From assembly GCA_029975215.1 (NCBI GenBank), contig JARKPO010000068.1:1-64000 (forward strand): a stretch of 64,000 nucleotides of DNA, in the 5' to 3' direction. The notes under the pieces are model-generated. The model saw only the letters and a program-made list of their open reading frames with translations, was not told the DNA's origin and made no database searches. The stretch comes from Levilinea sp. GTDB taxonomy: Bacteria > Chloroflexota > Anaerolineae > Anaerolineales > Anaerolineaceae. Shown in pieces: positions 27,087-35,748 of the stretch (positions within the stretch are counted from its first letter, which is position 1; each line of letters opens with the position of its first letter). The translations under genes and the position numbers were made by a program.

Positions 27087-28388
27087 CTACGGCTGGGGCG
27101 TCAGCGTCACGCTGATCGCCGGGGTGGGTGTGCGGGTGATGGTGGGAACCTGCCCGGGCTGGCGCGCGGTGATCACCACCTCCAGCGTGGCGGGCAGCAG
27201 CGATTCCACGCGCAAATTGGCAATTTGCAGCTCCACCTTGGGGATGCGTTGATAAGTACCCAGGCCATCACCGGTCAAATCCACAAAGACGCGCACATCC
27301 GCACGCCGCAGCTGATCTAAGAGCGGCAGCGGCCCGGAAAGGATCACATCCACCGTGTCGGGCGAAACCAGCGCCGAAAGGGAATTGGACAGCCCCACCA
27401 CTTCCACCGGCATGTTGGCCAGGGTCAAACTGCCCTCGATGGCGGCGATGCCCACCTGCACTTCCACCTGGTTTTCACCCACCACAGAAACCCCCGCGGG
27501 CAAATTCAGCGGCAAAGACAGGTCGAGGTCATCGCTGGCCCCCGTCAAGTCCAGCGGGGTAGTCTCCACATACCCCGGCAGAGCGTCTACCAGTTTGGGA
27601 TCGCTGGAAAACACCGTCACAGCCGGGGGAAACACCGAAATGTTGGTCACGCGGTACCCGCTGGTCACCTGTCCAATCACTACCACCTTCACCACCACGT
27701 TGCGGTAACCGCCGCGTTGGGTGATGGTCAGCGAAATCGTCACCCGCTCTGGGCTGAGGGTGATATCTTCCACGGTTTGGCCGCTGGCGTCCACCGCCTG
27801 CAGAGCCACGCTGCGGTTGATGCTTTCTTTTGCGCCGTTTAAATCCAACACCGCGCGCACTTCCTTCACCCGCTGCACCAGGGATTCCGGCCCGCTGATC
27901 GTCACCAGATCCTGGCTCAGCGTAGGCGTTTCACCCTGAAAACCCACCGAAAGCTCGCCGCGCTGCACCAAACGGATGGGGAAGGCCCGCGTTTCCAGCG
28001 GCTCCAGAGTCACGTTAAAGGTGCGCGGCGTGTAGGAGATGATCTCCACCGGCCGGATGCCAATTTGAATTTGAATTGAAAGGGTATGCGTGCCGCTGCC
28101 CAGACCCGAAAGATCCGCCACCGCCCGCACGGGAACCTGCTCGTTGATCATCCGCTCCCAAATGGAACGTGGCGCGCTCAGCGTCAGGCTCACCTGCTGG
28201 GGGGGATTGGTCACCATCATCAGCGCCGGGTCCTGTCCGATGATCTCCAATGGGACGGCGCGCGGGTAAATCCTTTCTTCGGTCGGGTCCGCTTCGGTCA
28301 CCGCCAGGATCCACACTGCCACTGCCAGAACCATGGCCAGTATCAGGGTGGGCACATATTTAAAGGAGCGCCGCAAAGCCGCCAGCAT
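27087..28388 (-). CDS. cdaR: YbbR-domain protein, CdaA regulator CdaR
   Basis: CdaR binds and regulates the membrane diadenylate cyclase CdaA. The 433-aa protein has an N-terminal helix (LILAMVLAVAVWILAVTEAD) and then an outer part made of about four beta-rich YbbR repeats. Repeat motifs such as VSLTLSAPRSIWERM, VTISGPESLVQRV and VDVILSGPLPLLDQL share the (V/I)xVxGPxxxL pattern. ATG 28388 is chosen for its GGAGG at 7 nt; the ATG at 28394 overlaps the cdaA stop but lies too close to that site. The direct link to cdaA supports the assignment. Confidence 0.9.
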   Translation of the reverse strand: MLAALRRSFKYVPTLILAMVLAVAVWILAVTEADPTEERIYPRAVPLEIIGQDPALMMVTNPPQQVSLTLSAPRSIWERMINEQVPVRAVADLSGLGSGTHTLSIQIQIGIRPVEIISYTPRTFNVTLEPLETRAFPIRLVQRGELSVGFQGETPTLSQDLVTISGPESLVQRVKEVRAVLDLNGAKESINRSVALQAVDASGQTVEDITLSPERVTISLTITQRGGYRNVVVKVVVIGQVTSGYRVTNISVFPPAVTVFSSDPKLVDALPGYVETTPLDLTGASDDLDLSLPLNLPAGVSVVGENQVEVQVGIAAIEGSLTLANMPVEVVGLSNSLSALVSPDTVDVILSGPLPLLDQLRRADVRVFVDLTGDGLGTYQRIPKVELQIANLRVESLLPATLEVVITARQPGQVPTITRTPTPAISVTLTPQP

Positions 28389-28390
28389 GG

Positions 28391-29266
28391 TCATTCCTCC
28401 AGGCGCTCGTTGGGGTTAATCCGCTGCCACAGGCGGCTTAACCAGTTGTCCGTGGGCTGCGTGGGGCGGTAGAAGGCCAACAAAATATTTTCCAGGCGTT
28501 CGCTGTCCAACCGCCGGATCATGCGGCCGCCGTGGGCGATGGAAATGGAGCCGGTCTCTTCCGAAACCACCACAGCCACCGCGTCGCTGGCCTCGGAAAT
28601 TCCCAAAGAAGCGCGGTGGCGCAGGCCCATCTGCCGTTCGGGGGAGCGGTTCAAAATGCCGCTGGCCGAGAGCGGCATCACACAGGCCGCCGCCACCACC
28701 TGATTGTTGGCCACGATCACCGCGCCGTCGTGGAGCGGGGTGTTGGGGTAAAAGATTTGCAGCAGCAGTTCCGGCGTCACCGCCGCGTGCAGGCGCACGC
28801 CCGTGCGCACGTAATCATCCAAATTATCGGCCCGCTGCAAGATGATCAAAGCTCCGTGCTGGCGCGCCGAAAGCCGCGCTGACGCGGTGACAATGGCGTG
28901 GATGGTCTTCTGCATGGCCAAAACCGAATTGCGGTCCTGGCGAATCAGCATAGTTCCCGAACCCGCTCGCCCCAACCGCTCCAGCGCCCGCCGGATCTCT
29001 GGCGCAAAGATCACTGGAATGGCAAACAGCAGGGCAGGCACGGTATTGCGGATCAGCCACGAGAAGGCCCGCAAGTTGACCAGGCTGGTGAGCAGGCTCA
29101 GCCCAATCACCACCAAAATCACCCCGCGCAGCAGGGTCATTGCCTGGGTGTCGCGCACCATCACCAGCACAGCAAAGATGACCAAACCAACCAATACAAT
29201 ATCCAGCAGACTCAGCCAGTCTAAACGCTGAAATAAGAATAAAAGTTGGTTTACGAGGTCGGGCAC
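28391..29266 (-). CDS. cdaA: diadenylate cyclase CdaA
   Basis: CdaA makes the second messenger c-di-AMP from two ATP at the membrane. The 291-aa protein has three N-terminal helices (to about residue 88) and a DisA_N catalytic domain with both signature motifs, DGA at 180-182 (PLHDGAVIV) and RHR at 216-218 (GLRHRASLG). The start is GTG 29266 with an AAGG site. Its stop overlaps the cdaR start region, and it follows coaE by 12 nt. c-di-AMP usually controls potassium and osmolyte uptake and cell-wall balance. Confidence 0.95.
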   Translation of the reverse strand: MPDLVNQLLFLFQRLDWLSLLDIVLVGLVIFAVLVMVRDTQAMTLLRGVILVVIGLSLLTSLVNLRAFSWLIRNTVPALLFAIPVIFAPEIRRALERLGRAGSGTMLIRQDRNSVLAMQKTIHAIVTASARLSARQHGALIILQRADNLDDYVRTGVRLHAAVTPELLLQIFYPNTPLHDGAVIVANNQVVAAACVMPLSASGILNRSPERQMGLRHRASLGISEASDAVAVVVSEETGSISIAHGGRMIRRLDSERLENILLAFYRPTQPTDNWLSRLWQRINPNERLEE

Positions 29267-29278
29267 TTGATTACCTTT

Positions 29279-30412
29279 TTACACAGGCCGCATAATGCGA
29301 TCCACGCGCAGCTGCTTAAAGAACAGTGTGGCACCTTTGGGCATCGATTCCAGAGCGGCCTCTTTCCAGGCCAAAACGGTCAGTTCTTCCGGCGCTTTAC
29401 GCGTGTAGCCCAGTTCTTTCCACACCGAATCCAGGTTGGCCAGATCGCTGCCCACAAACACCAGCGCTGCCTCAGCCAACAAGTCGCCAGAGGCGCGCTC
29501 CATATCTTCCAGCATCACCTTCAAGGCCCGCTGCGGGGGCAGCTTGGGGTCCACCACCACGTCGGTGGCGCGGGCCACCAGGTTTTCCACCTGCCAGCCA
29601 ATCACGCCCACCAGCCCCCCATCGCCTTGCAGCAGCAAAAAGGCCTTTTCGCCGAACGCCGCCATGATATCGTCACTGTTCAGCCGCCGCGAGGGCAGGC
29701 GCAGGCGGTTAAACAGCTCAGCAATTTCCGCCGAATGGCGCGGTTTTCCCCGCACCACGCGCAGCTCGCCCGCCGTCTGGCGGCTGGCGGCCGGAGCCGC
29801 CTCGACCGCCTCAGGTGAAATCTTCTGATAGGCCGCGCTCACCTGCTTCCACGTCTCGGTGAAAGTGCCCGCGTTTTGAATCACCACCTGGGCCGCGGCC
29901 GTCTTTTGCGCCTGGGGCGGCTGCGCGTTGATGCGCTGGCGGGCCTCGGCCTCGCTCATGCCGCGCGCCTGCATCAGCCGCTTGAGCTGAATCTCCGGCG
30001 GGGCTGCCGTCACCCAAACACTGTCGCAGGCTGTCCGCAGATCCGATTCCAGCAGCTTGATCGCCTCAATCACGATCACAGGCTGCGTGGTGCGCTGCAC
30101 CAACATATCCACCGCCTGACTGACCAGCGGGTGAACGATTTTTTCCAGCTCAGTTAAAGCCGCCGGGTCGCTGAACACAATCTTACCCAGGCGTGCGCGG
30201 TCAATTTGTCCGTCCGCAGCCACCACCCAGCGCCCAAACATCTCCACCACCGGTTTATAGCCGGGGGCACCTTTGGCCATGGCGCGGTGCGATAACTGAT
30301 CCGCGTCAATGCCGTACGCACCCAGGTGCTCGAGCATCTTACGCACCACACTTTTACCGGTGCCGATGTTGCCGGTTAACCCAATGACTGTTTTCCCTGA
30401 CCACTTGCCCAA
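29279..30412 (-). CDS. coaE: dephospho-CoA kinase fused to a GNAT-like domain
   Basis: CoaE phosphorylates dephospho-CoA in the last step of coenzyme A synthesis. The first 200 residues are a normal CoaE: P-loop GNIGTGKS (14-21), GIDADQLSH, and IEAIKLLESDL. The protein is 377 aa long, about 170 residues more than a standalone CoaE. The extra part (from about 215) has LRVVRGKPRHSAEIAELFNR and later LVGVIGWQVENLVARATDVV, resembling an N-acetyltransferase fold. That part is my weaker call. TTG 30412 is the start, with AGGAG 8 nt ahead and a strong promoter. First gene of coaE-cdaA-cdaR. Confidence 0.88.
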   Translation of the reverse strand: MGKWSGKTVIGLTGNIGTGKSVVRKMLEHLGAYGIDADQLSHRAMAKGAPGYKPVVEMFGRWVVAADGQIDRARLGKIVFSDPAALTELEKIVHPLVSQAVDMLVQRTTQPVIVIEAIKLLESDLRTACDSVWVTAAPPEIQLKRLMQARGMSEAEARQRINAQPPQAQKTAAAQVVIQNAGTFTETWKQVSAAYQKISPEAVEAAPAASRQTAGELRVVRGKPRHSAEIAELFNRLRLPSRRLNSDDIMAAFGEKAFLLLQGDGGLVGVIGWQVENLVARATDVVVDPKLPPQRALKVMLEDMERASGDLLAEAALVFVGSDLANLDSVWKELGYTRKAPEELTVLAWKEAALESMPKGATLFFKQLRVDRIMRPV

Positions 30413-30457
30413 TGGTTCGGCTCCTAAAATTAGAATAAGCGCAGTCCCACTGCTTTG

Positions 30458-30486
30458 ATTTTAGCCGCGGCCTGCTGGAATGTCAA
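30458..30486 (-). promoter_or_regulatory. promoter of the coaE-cdaA-cdaR operon
   Basis: On the minus strand a perfect -35 TTGACA (30481-30486) and -10 TAAAAT (30458-30463) are 17 bp apart. The leader is about 40 nt and ends with AGGAG before the TTG start. Confidence 0.85.
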
Positions 30487-30512
30487 ACCAAAGCGAGAAA
30501 CAAGCCGCACGC

Positions 30513-31130
30513 CTATGCCTTGGGCCAATGAAAATCTGCCGTCCAGTTCAGCATCACGCACGAAGGCCAGCCTTCTTTCCTTATATATACCCCATTGATT
30601 GAGGCCGTGTTCACCATCAAACGCTGAAAATGGTCCAGCGGCATCCCCAAAAAATGCGCTAACGCCAGGCGGATCGAATCGCTGTGCGACACACAGGTAA
30701 TCACCTCGTTCTCCGCGTGGCTGTCGCTCAGGCGCTGCAAACAGGCCACCATGCGTTCCTGTGCCGCCTGAAAAGACTCACCATCCGGAAAGGTCACCTG
30801 CGAAGGTGCATTCTGCACCACCGGCCACAGCTTCAGGCGCCGCATCTGCCGCACAGTTTTCCCCTGCCAGCGGCCAAAATCCACCTCCATCAGCCCCGGT
30901 TCCACGCGCACCTCCAGCCCGTGCGCCGCTGCCAGGGGCTGAGCTGTCTCCAGCGCGCGTTCCAGCGGGCTGGCGTACACCGCCTCCAGAGGGGCATCTG
31001 CCAAAATTCGGGCCACCTCCTCGGCTTGCTGCCGCCCGCGCGCGTTTAAATGCACCCCCGGGGTGCGCCCAGCCAGGCGCTTGCCCACGTAATCGTTCTC
31101 GCCGTGGCGGATGAGCAGGATCAGCGCCAT
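30513..31130 (-). CDS. histidine phosphatase family protein
   Basis: This 205-aa enzyme belongs to the phosphoglycerate-mutase-like phosphatases. LIRHGEND holds the phosphorylated His9 of the RHG motif. YASPLERALETAQPLA, a conserved MEVDFGRWQGKTVRQM stretch and the second catalytic histidine in VITCVSHSDSIRLAL complete the site. The substrate is unknown; broad phosphatases and alpha-ribazole phosphatase look alike. ATG 31130 has an AAGGA site and lies 4 nt after rarA, so the two are co-transcribed. Confidence 0.88.
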   Translation of the reverse strand: MALILLIRHGENDYVGKRLAGRTPGVHLNARGRQQAEEVARILADAPLEAVYASPLERALETAQPLAAAHGLEVRVEPGLMEVDFGRWQGKTVRQMRRLKLWPVVQNAPSQVTFPDGESFQAAQERMVACLQRLSDSHAENEVITCVSHSDSIRLALAHFLGMPLDHFQRLMVNTASINGVYIRKEGWPSCVMLNWTADFHWPKA

Positions 31131-31134
31131 GCTC

Positions 31135-32499
31135 TCATTCCTTCTCACCGCTGGGCTGAGGGCCCTGGCTAAGACCGCGCTGCTGCTCTTCGCGCCAGCG
31201 TTCCAGCCGCGCCAGGATTTCCCGTTCGTAGCCCTGATCTGACGGTTTGTAAAAGATTCGGCCCGCCATGTGCACCGGCAGGTACTGTTGGGCAGTGAAG
31301 TGGCCGGGGAAATCATGGGGATACAAATAACCCTGGCCGTGCCCCAAACCGCGCGCATCGCGGCTGGAGTCCATCAGGTGGGTGGGCACCGGCCCGGGCG
31401 GCTCGCCGGTGACGGCTTCCAGTGCGCGCCAATAAGCCCCCGCTGAATTGGATTTCGGCGCAGTCGCCAGGTACAACGTGGCCTCGGCGATGGGGTAAAC
31501 CCCTTCCGGCAGGCCGATATAATCATAGGCGTAGGCCGCTGATGCCGCCACCTGCATGGCGTGCGGGTCCGCCAGGCCGATATCCTCGCTGGCCAAAACG
31601 ATTAGCCGCCGCAAAATAAAGCGCGGATCCTCACCCGCCGCCAGCATCTTTGCCAGCCAGTACAGGGCAGCATCAGGGTCTGAGCCGCGCACCGATTTGA
31701 TAAAGGCCGAGATGATGTCATAATGCATGTCGCCGTTCTTGTCATACTGCACCGAACGGCGCTGGATGGATTCTTCCGCCACAGAAAGAGTGATGTGTAT
31801 AGTGCCGTCCGCCTCTGGCGCGGTCGTCTCCACGGCCAGTTCCAGCGCGTTGAGCAGGTTGCGCGCATCCCCCGTGGCCAAATCCAGCAGATGCGCGCGC
31901 GCATCCTCATCCAGCCGAATCAACCGCCCGCCGTAGCCGCGCTCGCGGTCGTTCAGCGCCCGATCCAGAATGATACTCAAATGCGCCTCAGTCATCGGCC
32001 GCAGCTCAAAAATGCGTGAGCGCGAAACCAGAGCGCGGATGACTTCAAAATAAGGATTTTCGGTCGTGGCCCCAATCAGCGTCACCAGGCCGCTTTCCAC
32101 ATGCGGCAGCAAGGCGTCTTGCTGGGCTTTGTTCCAGCGGTGCACCTCGTCCACAAACAGCAGGGTGCGCTTCCGGTACAGGCGGCGCTGCTCCTGCGCC
32201 TCTTGGATCACCCGCCGCAGTTCGGCCACCCCCGCCAGCACCGCCGAGATGGATTCAAAGCGGGCGCTGGAGCGTTCGGCGATCAAGCGCGCCAGGGTGG
32301 TCTTGCCGGTTCCTGGTGGGCCAAAGAAGATGCAGGAAGAAAACAGCCGGTCGGCCTCAATCGCCCGCCGCAGCAGTTTGCCGGGGCCGATGATGTGCTC
32401 CTGACCCACAAATTCCTCCAGCGTGCGCGGACGCATACGCGCCGCCAGGGGTGACTGCGATTCAAGCTGCTGGTTTAAGGCATGATCAAAAAGGTCCAT
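31135..32499 (-). CDS. rarA: replication-associated recombination protein RarA (MgsA)
   Basis: RarA is a clamp-loader-like AAA+ ATPase acting at stalled replication forks. The 454-aa protein begins with MRPRTLEEFVGQEHIIGPGK. It has Walker A GPPGTGKTT at 60-68, Walker B LLFVDEVHRW, sensor ATTENPYFEV, and the family's C-terminal tetramerisation region including GEPPGPVPTHLMD. It is 93 nt from dnaA but separated from it by a terminator. A -10 box stands 8 nt before the start codon, so the transcript may be leaderless. Confidence 0.95.
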   Translation of the reverse strand: MDLFDHALNQQLESQSPLAARMRPRTLEEFVGQEHIIGPGKLLRRAIEADRLFSSCIFFGPPGTGKTTLARLIAERSSARFESISAVLAGVAELRRVIQEAQEQRRLYRKRTLLFVDEVHRWNKAQQDALLPHVESGLVTLIGATTENPYFEVIRALVSRSRIFELRPMTEAHLSIILDRALNDRERGYGGRLIRLDEDARAHLLDLATGDARNLLNALELAVETTAPEADGTIHITLSVAEESIQRRSVQYDKNGDMHYDIISAFIKSVRGSDPDAALYWLAKMLAAGEDPRFILRRLIVLASEDIGLADPHAMQVAASAAYAYDYIGLPEGVYPIAEATLYLATAPKSNSAGAYWRALEAVTGEPPGPVPTHLMDSSRDARGLGHGQGYLYPHDFPGHFTAQQYLPVHMAGRIFYKPSDQGYEREILARLERWREEQQRGLSQGPQPSGEKE

Positions 32500-32507
32500 C
32501 TCTTAAG

Positions 32508-32516
32508 ATTCTACCA
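32508..32516 (-). promoter_or_regulatory. extended -10 promoter of rarA, possibly leaderless
   Basis: On the minus strand TGGTAGAAT (32516-32508) is an extended -10 element; a good -35 is missing. Eight nt separate it from ATG 32499, leaving a leader of about 0-3 nt. Confidence 0.5.
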
Positions 32517-32535
32517 TGAATGCGCTGCCCGTATG

Positions 32536-32566
32536 CGCAAAGAAAAAGAGCGCTTTCGCGCTCTTT
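32536..32566 (-). terminator. dnaA terminator
   Basis: AAAGAGCGC (32545-32553) pairs with GCGCTCTTT (32558-32566) around a 4-nt loop. On the minus strand a TTCTTT tail follows. It lies between dnaA and the rarA promoter. Confidence 0.85.
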
Positions 32567-32583
32567 CAGGGACTGGGCCACCC

Positions 32584-33927
32584 CTACGCCGCCGCCCTTG
32601 CCTGTCCATACAGTTGGTCGCGCACCTGCAAAATCTGCCGCCGCAGGCGGTCATCCCGCTGCATTAAATCCGCCACTTTGTCACAGGCATACATCACCGT
32701 GGTGTGATCGCGCCCACCCAGGGCTTCGCCGATCTGCGGCAGGGAGATGTTGGCGTCTTCGCGCATCAGGTACATGGCCACCTGGCGCGGCAGGGCCACC
32801 TCGCGGGTGCGGTCGCGCCCCAACAGGCGGTCGCTGGGCACGCCAAACACCGAAGACACGGCCGTTACCACTGCATCCGCACCCAGGCTGCTGTGCTGGG
32901 GGATCAGATCCGCCAGGGCTGAATTTACCAGGCTCTGGGTCACCGGCTGTCCGCTCAAATCGGAATAGGCCAGCACGCGCGTCAAGGCCCCTTCCAGCTC
33001 GCGAATGTTGGACTGGATCTGCCGTGCGATCAGCTCCAGAATCTCCTGGGGAACCTGCCGGGCGGCGCGTTCCGCCTTCGAGCGCAGAATGGCGATGCGC
33101 GTTTCCAGGTCGGCGGGTTGAATATCCACCGTCAACCCCCACTCAAAACGCGAGCGCAGCCGCTCTTCCAGGGTCACCATGGCTTTGGGAGGGCGGTCGG
33201 AGGAAATCACCACCTGTTTGTCCTGCCCGTGCAGGGTGTTAAACGTATGGAAAAACTCTTCCTGGGTCGATTCCTTCCCAGCGATGAACTGGATGTCGTC
33301 AATCAACAGCACATCAATACGGCGGTAGCGGTCGCGAAAAGCCGCCGTGTTGCGCTTCTGAATAGAATTGATCAAATCGTTGGTAAATTCTTCTGAAGAG
33401 ACGTACAGCACCTGCAAGCCCTGGCGGTGCGCCTGGTTGCCGATGGCGTGCAGCAAATGCGTCTTGCCCAACCCCACTCCCCCATACAGGAACAGGGGGT
33501 TGTAGGCTCGCGCCGGGTTTTCAGCCACGGCCATGCAGGCCGCGTGCGCCAGGCGGTTGTTGGCCCCCACCACGTAGGTATCAAAGGTGTAGCGGCTGTT
33601 GATGGTCGGGTTGGGCGCCAGGGCTGGCTCTTCTTCCGACAATTCTTCCATCCCCTCCCCTTCACCTTCGCTTTCATACTCCTTATGCCAAACGACGAAT
33701 TCCACTTTTTGGGGGCGGCTCATCATGCCCGTCAAATGACGCGCAACCGTGCTGGACAGGCGGCTTTCCAGCCAATCCCGTGCGTAGGCGTTGGTCACAC
33801 CGATCTTAAACGTCTCCCCATCGTGCGCCACCAACTCTGCGTTGCGGACCCACGTCTCAAAAGCAGCTTTAGACATGTCCATCTGAAGCTGCCCCAAGGT
33901 GGCCTGCCAGGCTTGTTGTGCATTCAT
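32584..33927 (-). CDS. dnaA: chromosomal replication initiator protein DnaA
   Basis: DnaA binds the origin and opens it for replication. The 447-aa protein has domain I ([21 protein letters not shown]), an acidic linker (residues about 84-105), the AAA+ domain with Walker [10 protein letters not shown] (149-157) and [13 protein letters not shown], and the DNA-binding domain IV. That domain contains [16 protein letters not shown] and the signature [20 protein letters not shown] 33927 has GGGAGG 7 nt ahead; the longer frame to 34092 lies in the leader. No dnaN or gyrB is adjacent. Confidence 0.97.
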   Translation of the reverse strand: MNAQQAWQATLGQLQMDMSKAAFETWVRNAELVAHDGETFKIGVTNAYARDWLESRLSSTVARHLTGMMSRPQKVEFVVWHKEYESEGEGEGMEELSEEEPALAPNPTINSRYTFDTYVVGANNRLAHAACMAVAENPARAYNPLFLYGGVGLGKTHLLHAIGNQAHRQGLQVLYVSSEEFTNDLINSIQKRNTAAFRDRYRRIDVLLIDDIQFIAGKESTQEEFFHTFNTLHGQDKQVVISSDRPPKAMVTLEERLRSRFEWGLTVDIQPADLETRIAILRSKAERAARQVPQEILELIARQIQSNIRELEGALTRVLAYSDLSGQPVTQSLVNSALADLIPQHSSLGADAVVTAVSSVFGVPSDRLLGRDRTREVALPRQVAMYLMREDANISLPQIGEALGGRDHTTVMYACDKVADLMQRDDRLRRQILQVRDQLYGQARAAA

Positions 33928-34584
33928 ACAGCGACCTCCCAGAAAAAATCTCGCCCTCCCGCCCCAAGCAACACAGTCAGATAAGCCCCACGGCATACGC
34001 GGTGGGACATAAGTGTCTTCGATTGGTTGGGGGCTGCCCGAGCTTCCGGGCGAAGGGCTGCGAGCGTTGCACTGCGGCGTTGCTCGATACATGCATTCTA
34101 GCAGAAACAGGCCGTTCCAACAAGTTGAATACCCTACGCCTGCCTAAAAAAAAGCGAATCTTTAAGAGCCGGTTAACCTTAAGAACCCGCCAATGATTCA
34201 ATGGCATGATTTAGCTATACGTATATTTAAGTTTACCTACAAATACGGGGAACAAATTTTAGAACACCACCATATATGGGGGTAGCTTTCAATTTAGACT
34301 TTGATTTGACCACCCTTACCGGATTAAGTTAACAACCAAACCGGCATTCATCCGCCTTTCGCGGGAGGTTGAATTGCACATTTTGGACTCTTCAGCCATA
34401 ATCATTTCGCCGTCCAAAATCCATCCCTTTCTCCGATTTTCACCTGCAGCCTCTGCTGCAGATAAGTTTAGGGATACAATACCTCTGTCCCAGGGTTGAT
34501 TTCCTTGAGCGCGCTTTTTACCTCGCCAGCCTGCACGAACAGCTGCCCGGGTCACAGAGTTCTTAAAATCTTGATCGAGGACCT
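33928..34584. other. 657-bp intergenic region between dnaA and the aldolase gene
   Basis: The region holds the dnaA promoter and a leader of about 160 nt, an AT-rich core (about 34180-34350) with small palindromes such as CCATATATGG and GGTTAACC, and a CTGCAG repeat pair near 34445-34461. I found no DnaA box resembling TTATCCACA on either strand and no credible gene, so an origin here is not supported. Confidence 0.6.
34095..34123 (-). promoter_or_regulatory. dnaA promoter
   Basis: On the minus strand -35 TTGTTG (34118-34123) and -10 TAGAAT (34095-34100) are 17 bp apart. Transcription from about 34088 gives a long, GC-rich leader. Confidence 0.6.
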
Positions 34585-35673
34585 ATGCAAAAACTAAATC
34601 TTAGCGACCTGCAAAACCAATGCTCCCACTTTCTGACCCATCACGGCCCGCTCACCGCGCGCCAGTCCCTGACCGAAATTCTGGCCTCCACCGGTGAAGT
34701 GGAACGCATGGACGTCTACAACACAGGCACGCTGATCGCCGACTTTGAAAAAGAGGTGGCCGACTTGCTCGGCAAGGAAGCCGCCGTGTTCATGCCCAGC
34801 GGAACCATGGCCCAGCAGATCGCTCTGCGCATCCATGCCGATCAGCGCCGCGGCTCTACGGTGGCCTTTCACCCGCGCTGCCACCTGGAAAATCACGAAG
34901 ACAAGGCCTACCAGCACCTTCATCATCTTAAGAGCGTCCTGGTGGGTTCTTACCACAGCCTGCTCACTTTGGCCGATTTGGAAAAGGTGGCCGACCCCAT
35001 CACCACTCTGCTGTTGGAACTGCCCCAGCGCAACCTGGGCAGCCAGCTGCCCCTGTGGGACGATCTCAACGCCCAGGTGGCCTGGGCGCGCGCCCGCGGC
35101 GCAGCCGTGCACATGGACGGGGCGCGCCTGTGGGAAGCGCAGCCCTTTTACCAGCGCCCCTACGCCGAAATCTGTTCCCTGTTCGACAGCGTGTATGTTT
35201 CCTTCTACAAAACCCTGGGCGGCATCAGCGGGGCCATGCTGCTGGGAGAGGCGGACTTTATCCGACAGGCGCGGGTGTGGATGCACCGCCACGGCGGGCA
35301 GATTGTTCACCAGTTCCCCGCCCTGCTCTCCGCCCGGTTGGGCCTGCGCACGCGCCTGCCCCGCATCCCCGATTACGTCCAGCGCAATCTGGAAATCGCC
35401 CATGTGCTGACCCAGTTTGATCAGATCAGCATCATCCCTCGCCCGCCGCACACCAATATGATGCATCTGGCCCTGCGCGGCGACCGCCAAAAGCTCGAAG
35501 ATGCCGCCTACCAGATCGCCATTGATAAGGGCATTTTCTCCTTCTACACCCTGGGCGACACCACCCTGCCGGATTGGCATTTGTGGGAGTTCGTCACCGG
35601 CGACGCCACTTTGAAATTCTCGCTGAAGGAGATCGAAGCTTTCTTCGCCGAGCTGTTGGCACGCGCCGCCTGA
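34585..35673 (+). CDS. threonine aldolase family PLP enzyme
   Basis: This 362-aa fold-type I PLP enzyme is of the beta-eliminating lyase/threonine aldolase family, which splits threonine or related beta-hydroxy amino acids to glycine and an aldehyde. FMPSGTMAQQIALRIHAD forms the cofactor phosphate site, HMDGARLWEA carries the PLP-binding Asp, and Lys209 in SFYKTLGGISGAML is the Schiff-base lysine. The length is near the family norm. GAGGACCT precedes the ATG. It appears to be a single-gene unit, followed by a strong terminator. The true substrate may differ from threonine. Confidence 0.85.
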   Translation: MQKLNLSDLQNQCSHFLTHHGPLTARQSLTEILASTGEVERMDVYNTGTLIADFEKEVADLLGKEAAVFMPSGTMAQQIALRIHADQRRGSTVAFHPRCHLENHEDKAYQHLHHLKSVLVGSYHSLLTLADLEKVADPITTLLLELPQRNLGSQLPLWDDLNAQVAWARARGAAVHMDGARLWEAQPFYQRPYAEICSLFDSVYVSFYKTLGGISGAMLLGEADFIRQARVWMHRHGGQIVHQFPALLSARLGLRTRLPRIPDYVQRNLEIAHVLTQFDQISIIPRPPHTNMMHLALRGDRQKLEDAAYQIAIDKGIFSFYTLGDTTLPDWHLWEFVTGDATLKFSLKEIEAFFAELLARAA

Positions 35674-35679
35674 AAGCAG

Positions 35680-35727
35680 CGCCCCCACGGTCTTTGAACC
35701 AGCACCGTGGGGGCGTTCATTTTTCTT
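35680..35727 (+). terminator. terminator of the aldolase gene
   Basis: CGCCCCCACGGT (35680-35691) pairs perfectly with ACCGTGGGGGCG (35704-35715), followed by TTCATTTTTCTT. It may also end the convergent membrane-protein operon, although the T-tail on that side is poor. Confidence 0.9.
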
Positions 35728-35748
35728 CAGCTTTCTTCAGACGGGCGC

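Noticed and set aside
34316-34555. 79-residue minus-strand open frame
   Set aside because: It has no ribosome site or family signal and low-complexity charged composition; it lies in promoter-containing spacer.
33928-34584. Replication origin beside dnaA
   Set aside because: AT-rich sequence is present, but no DnaA boxes and no dnaN are visible.
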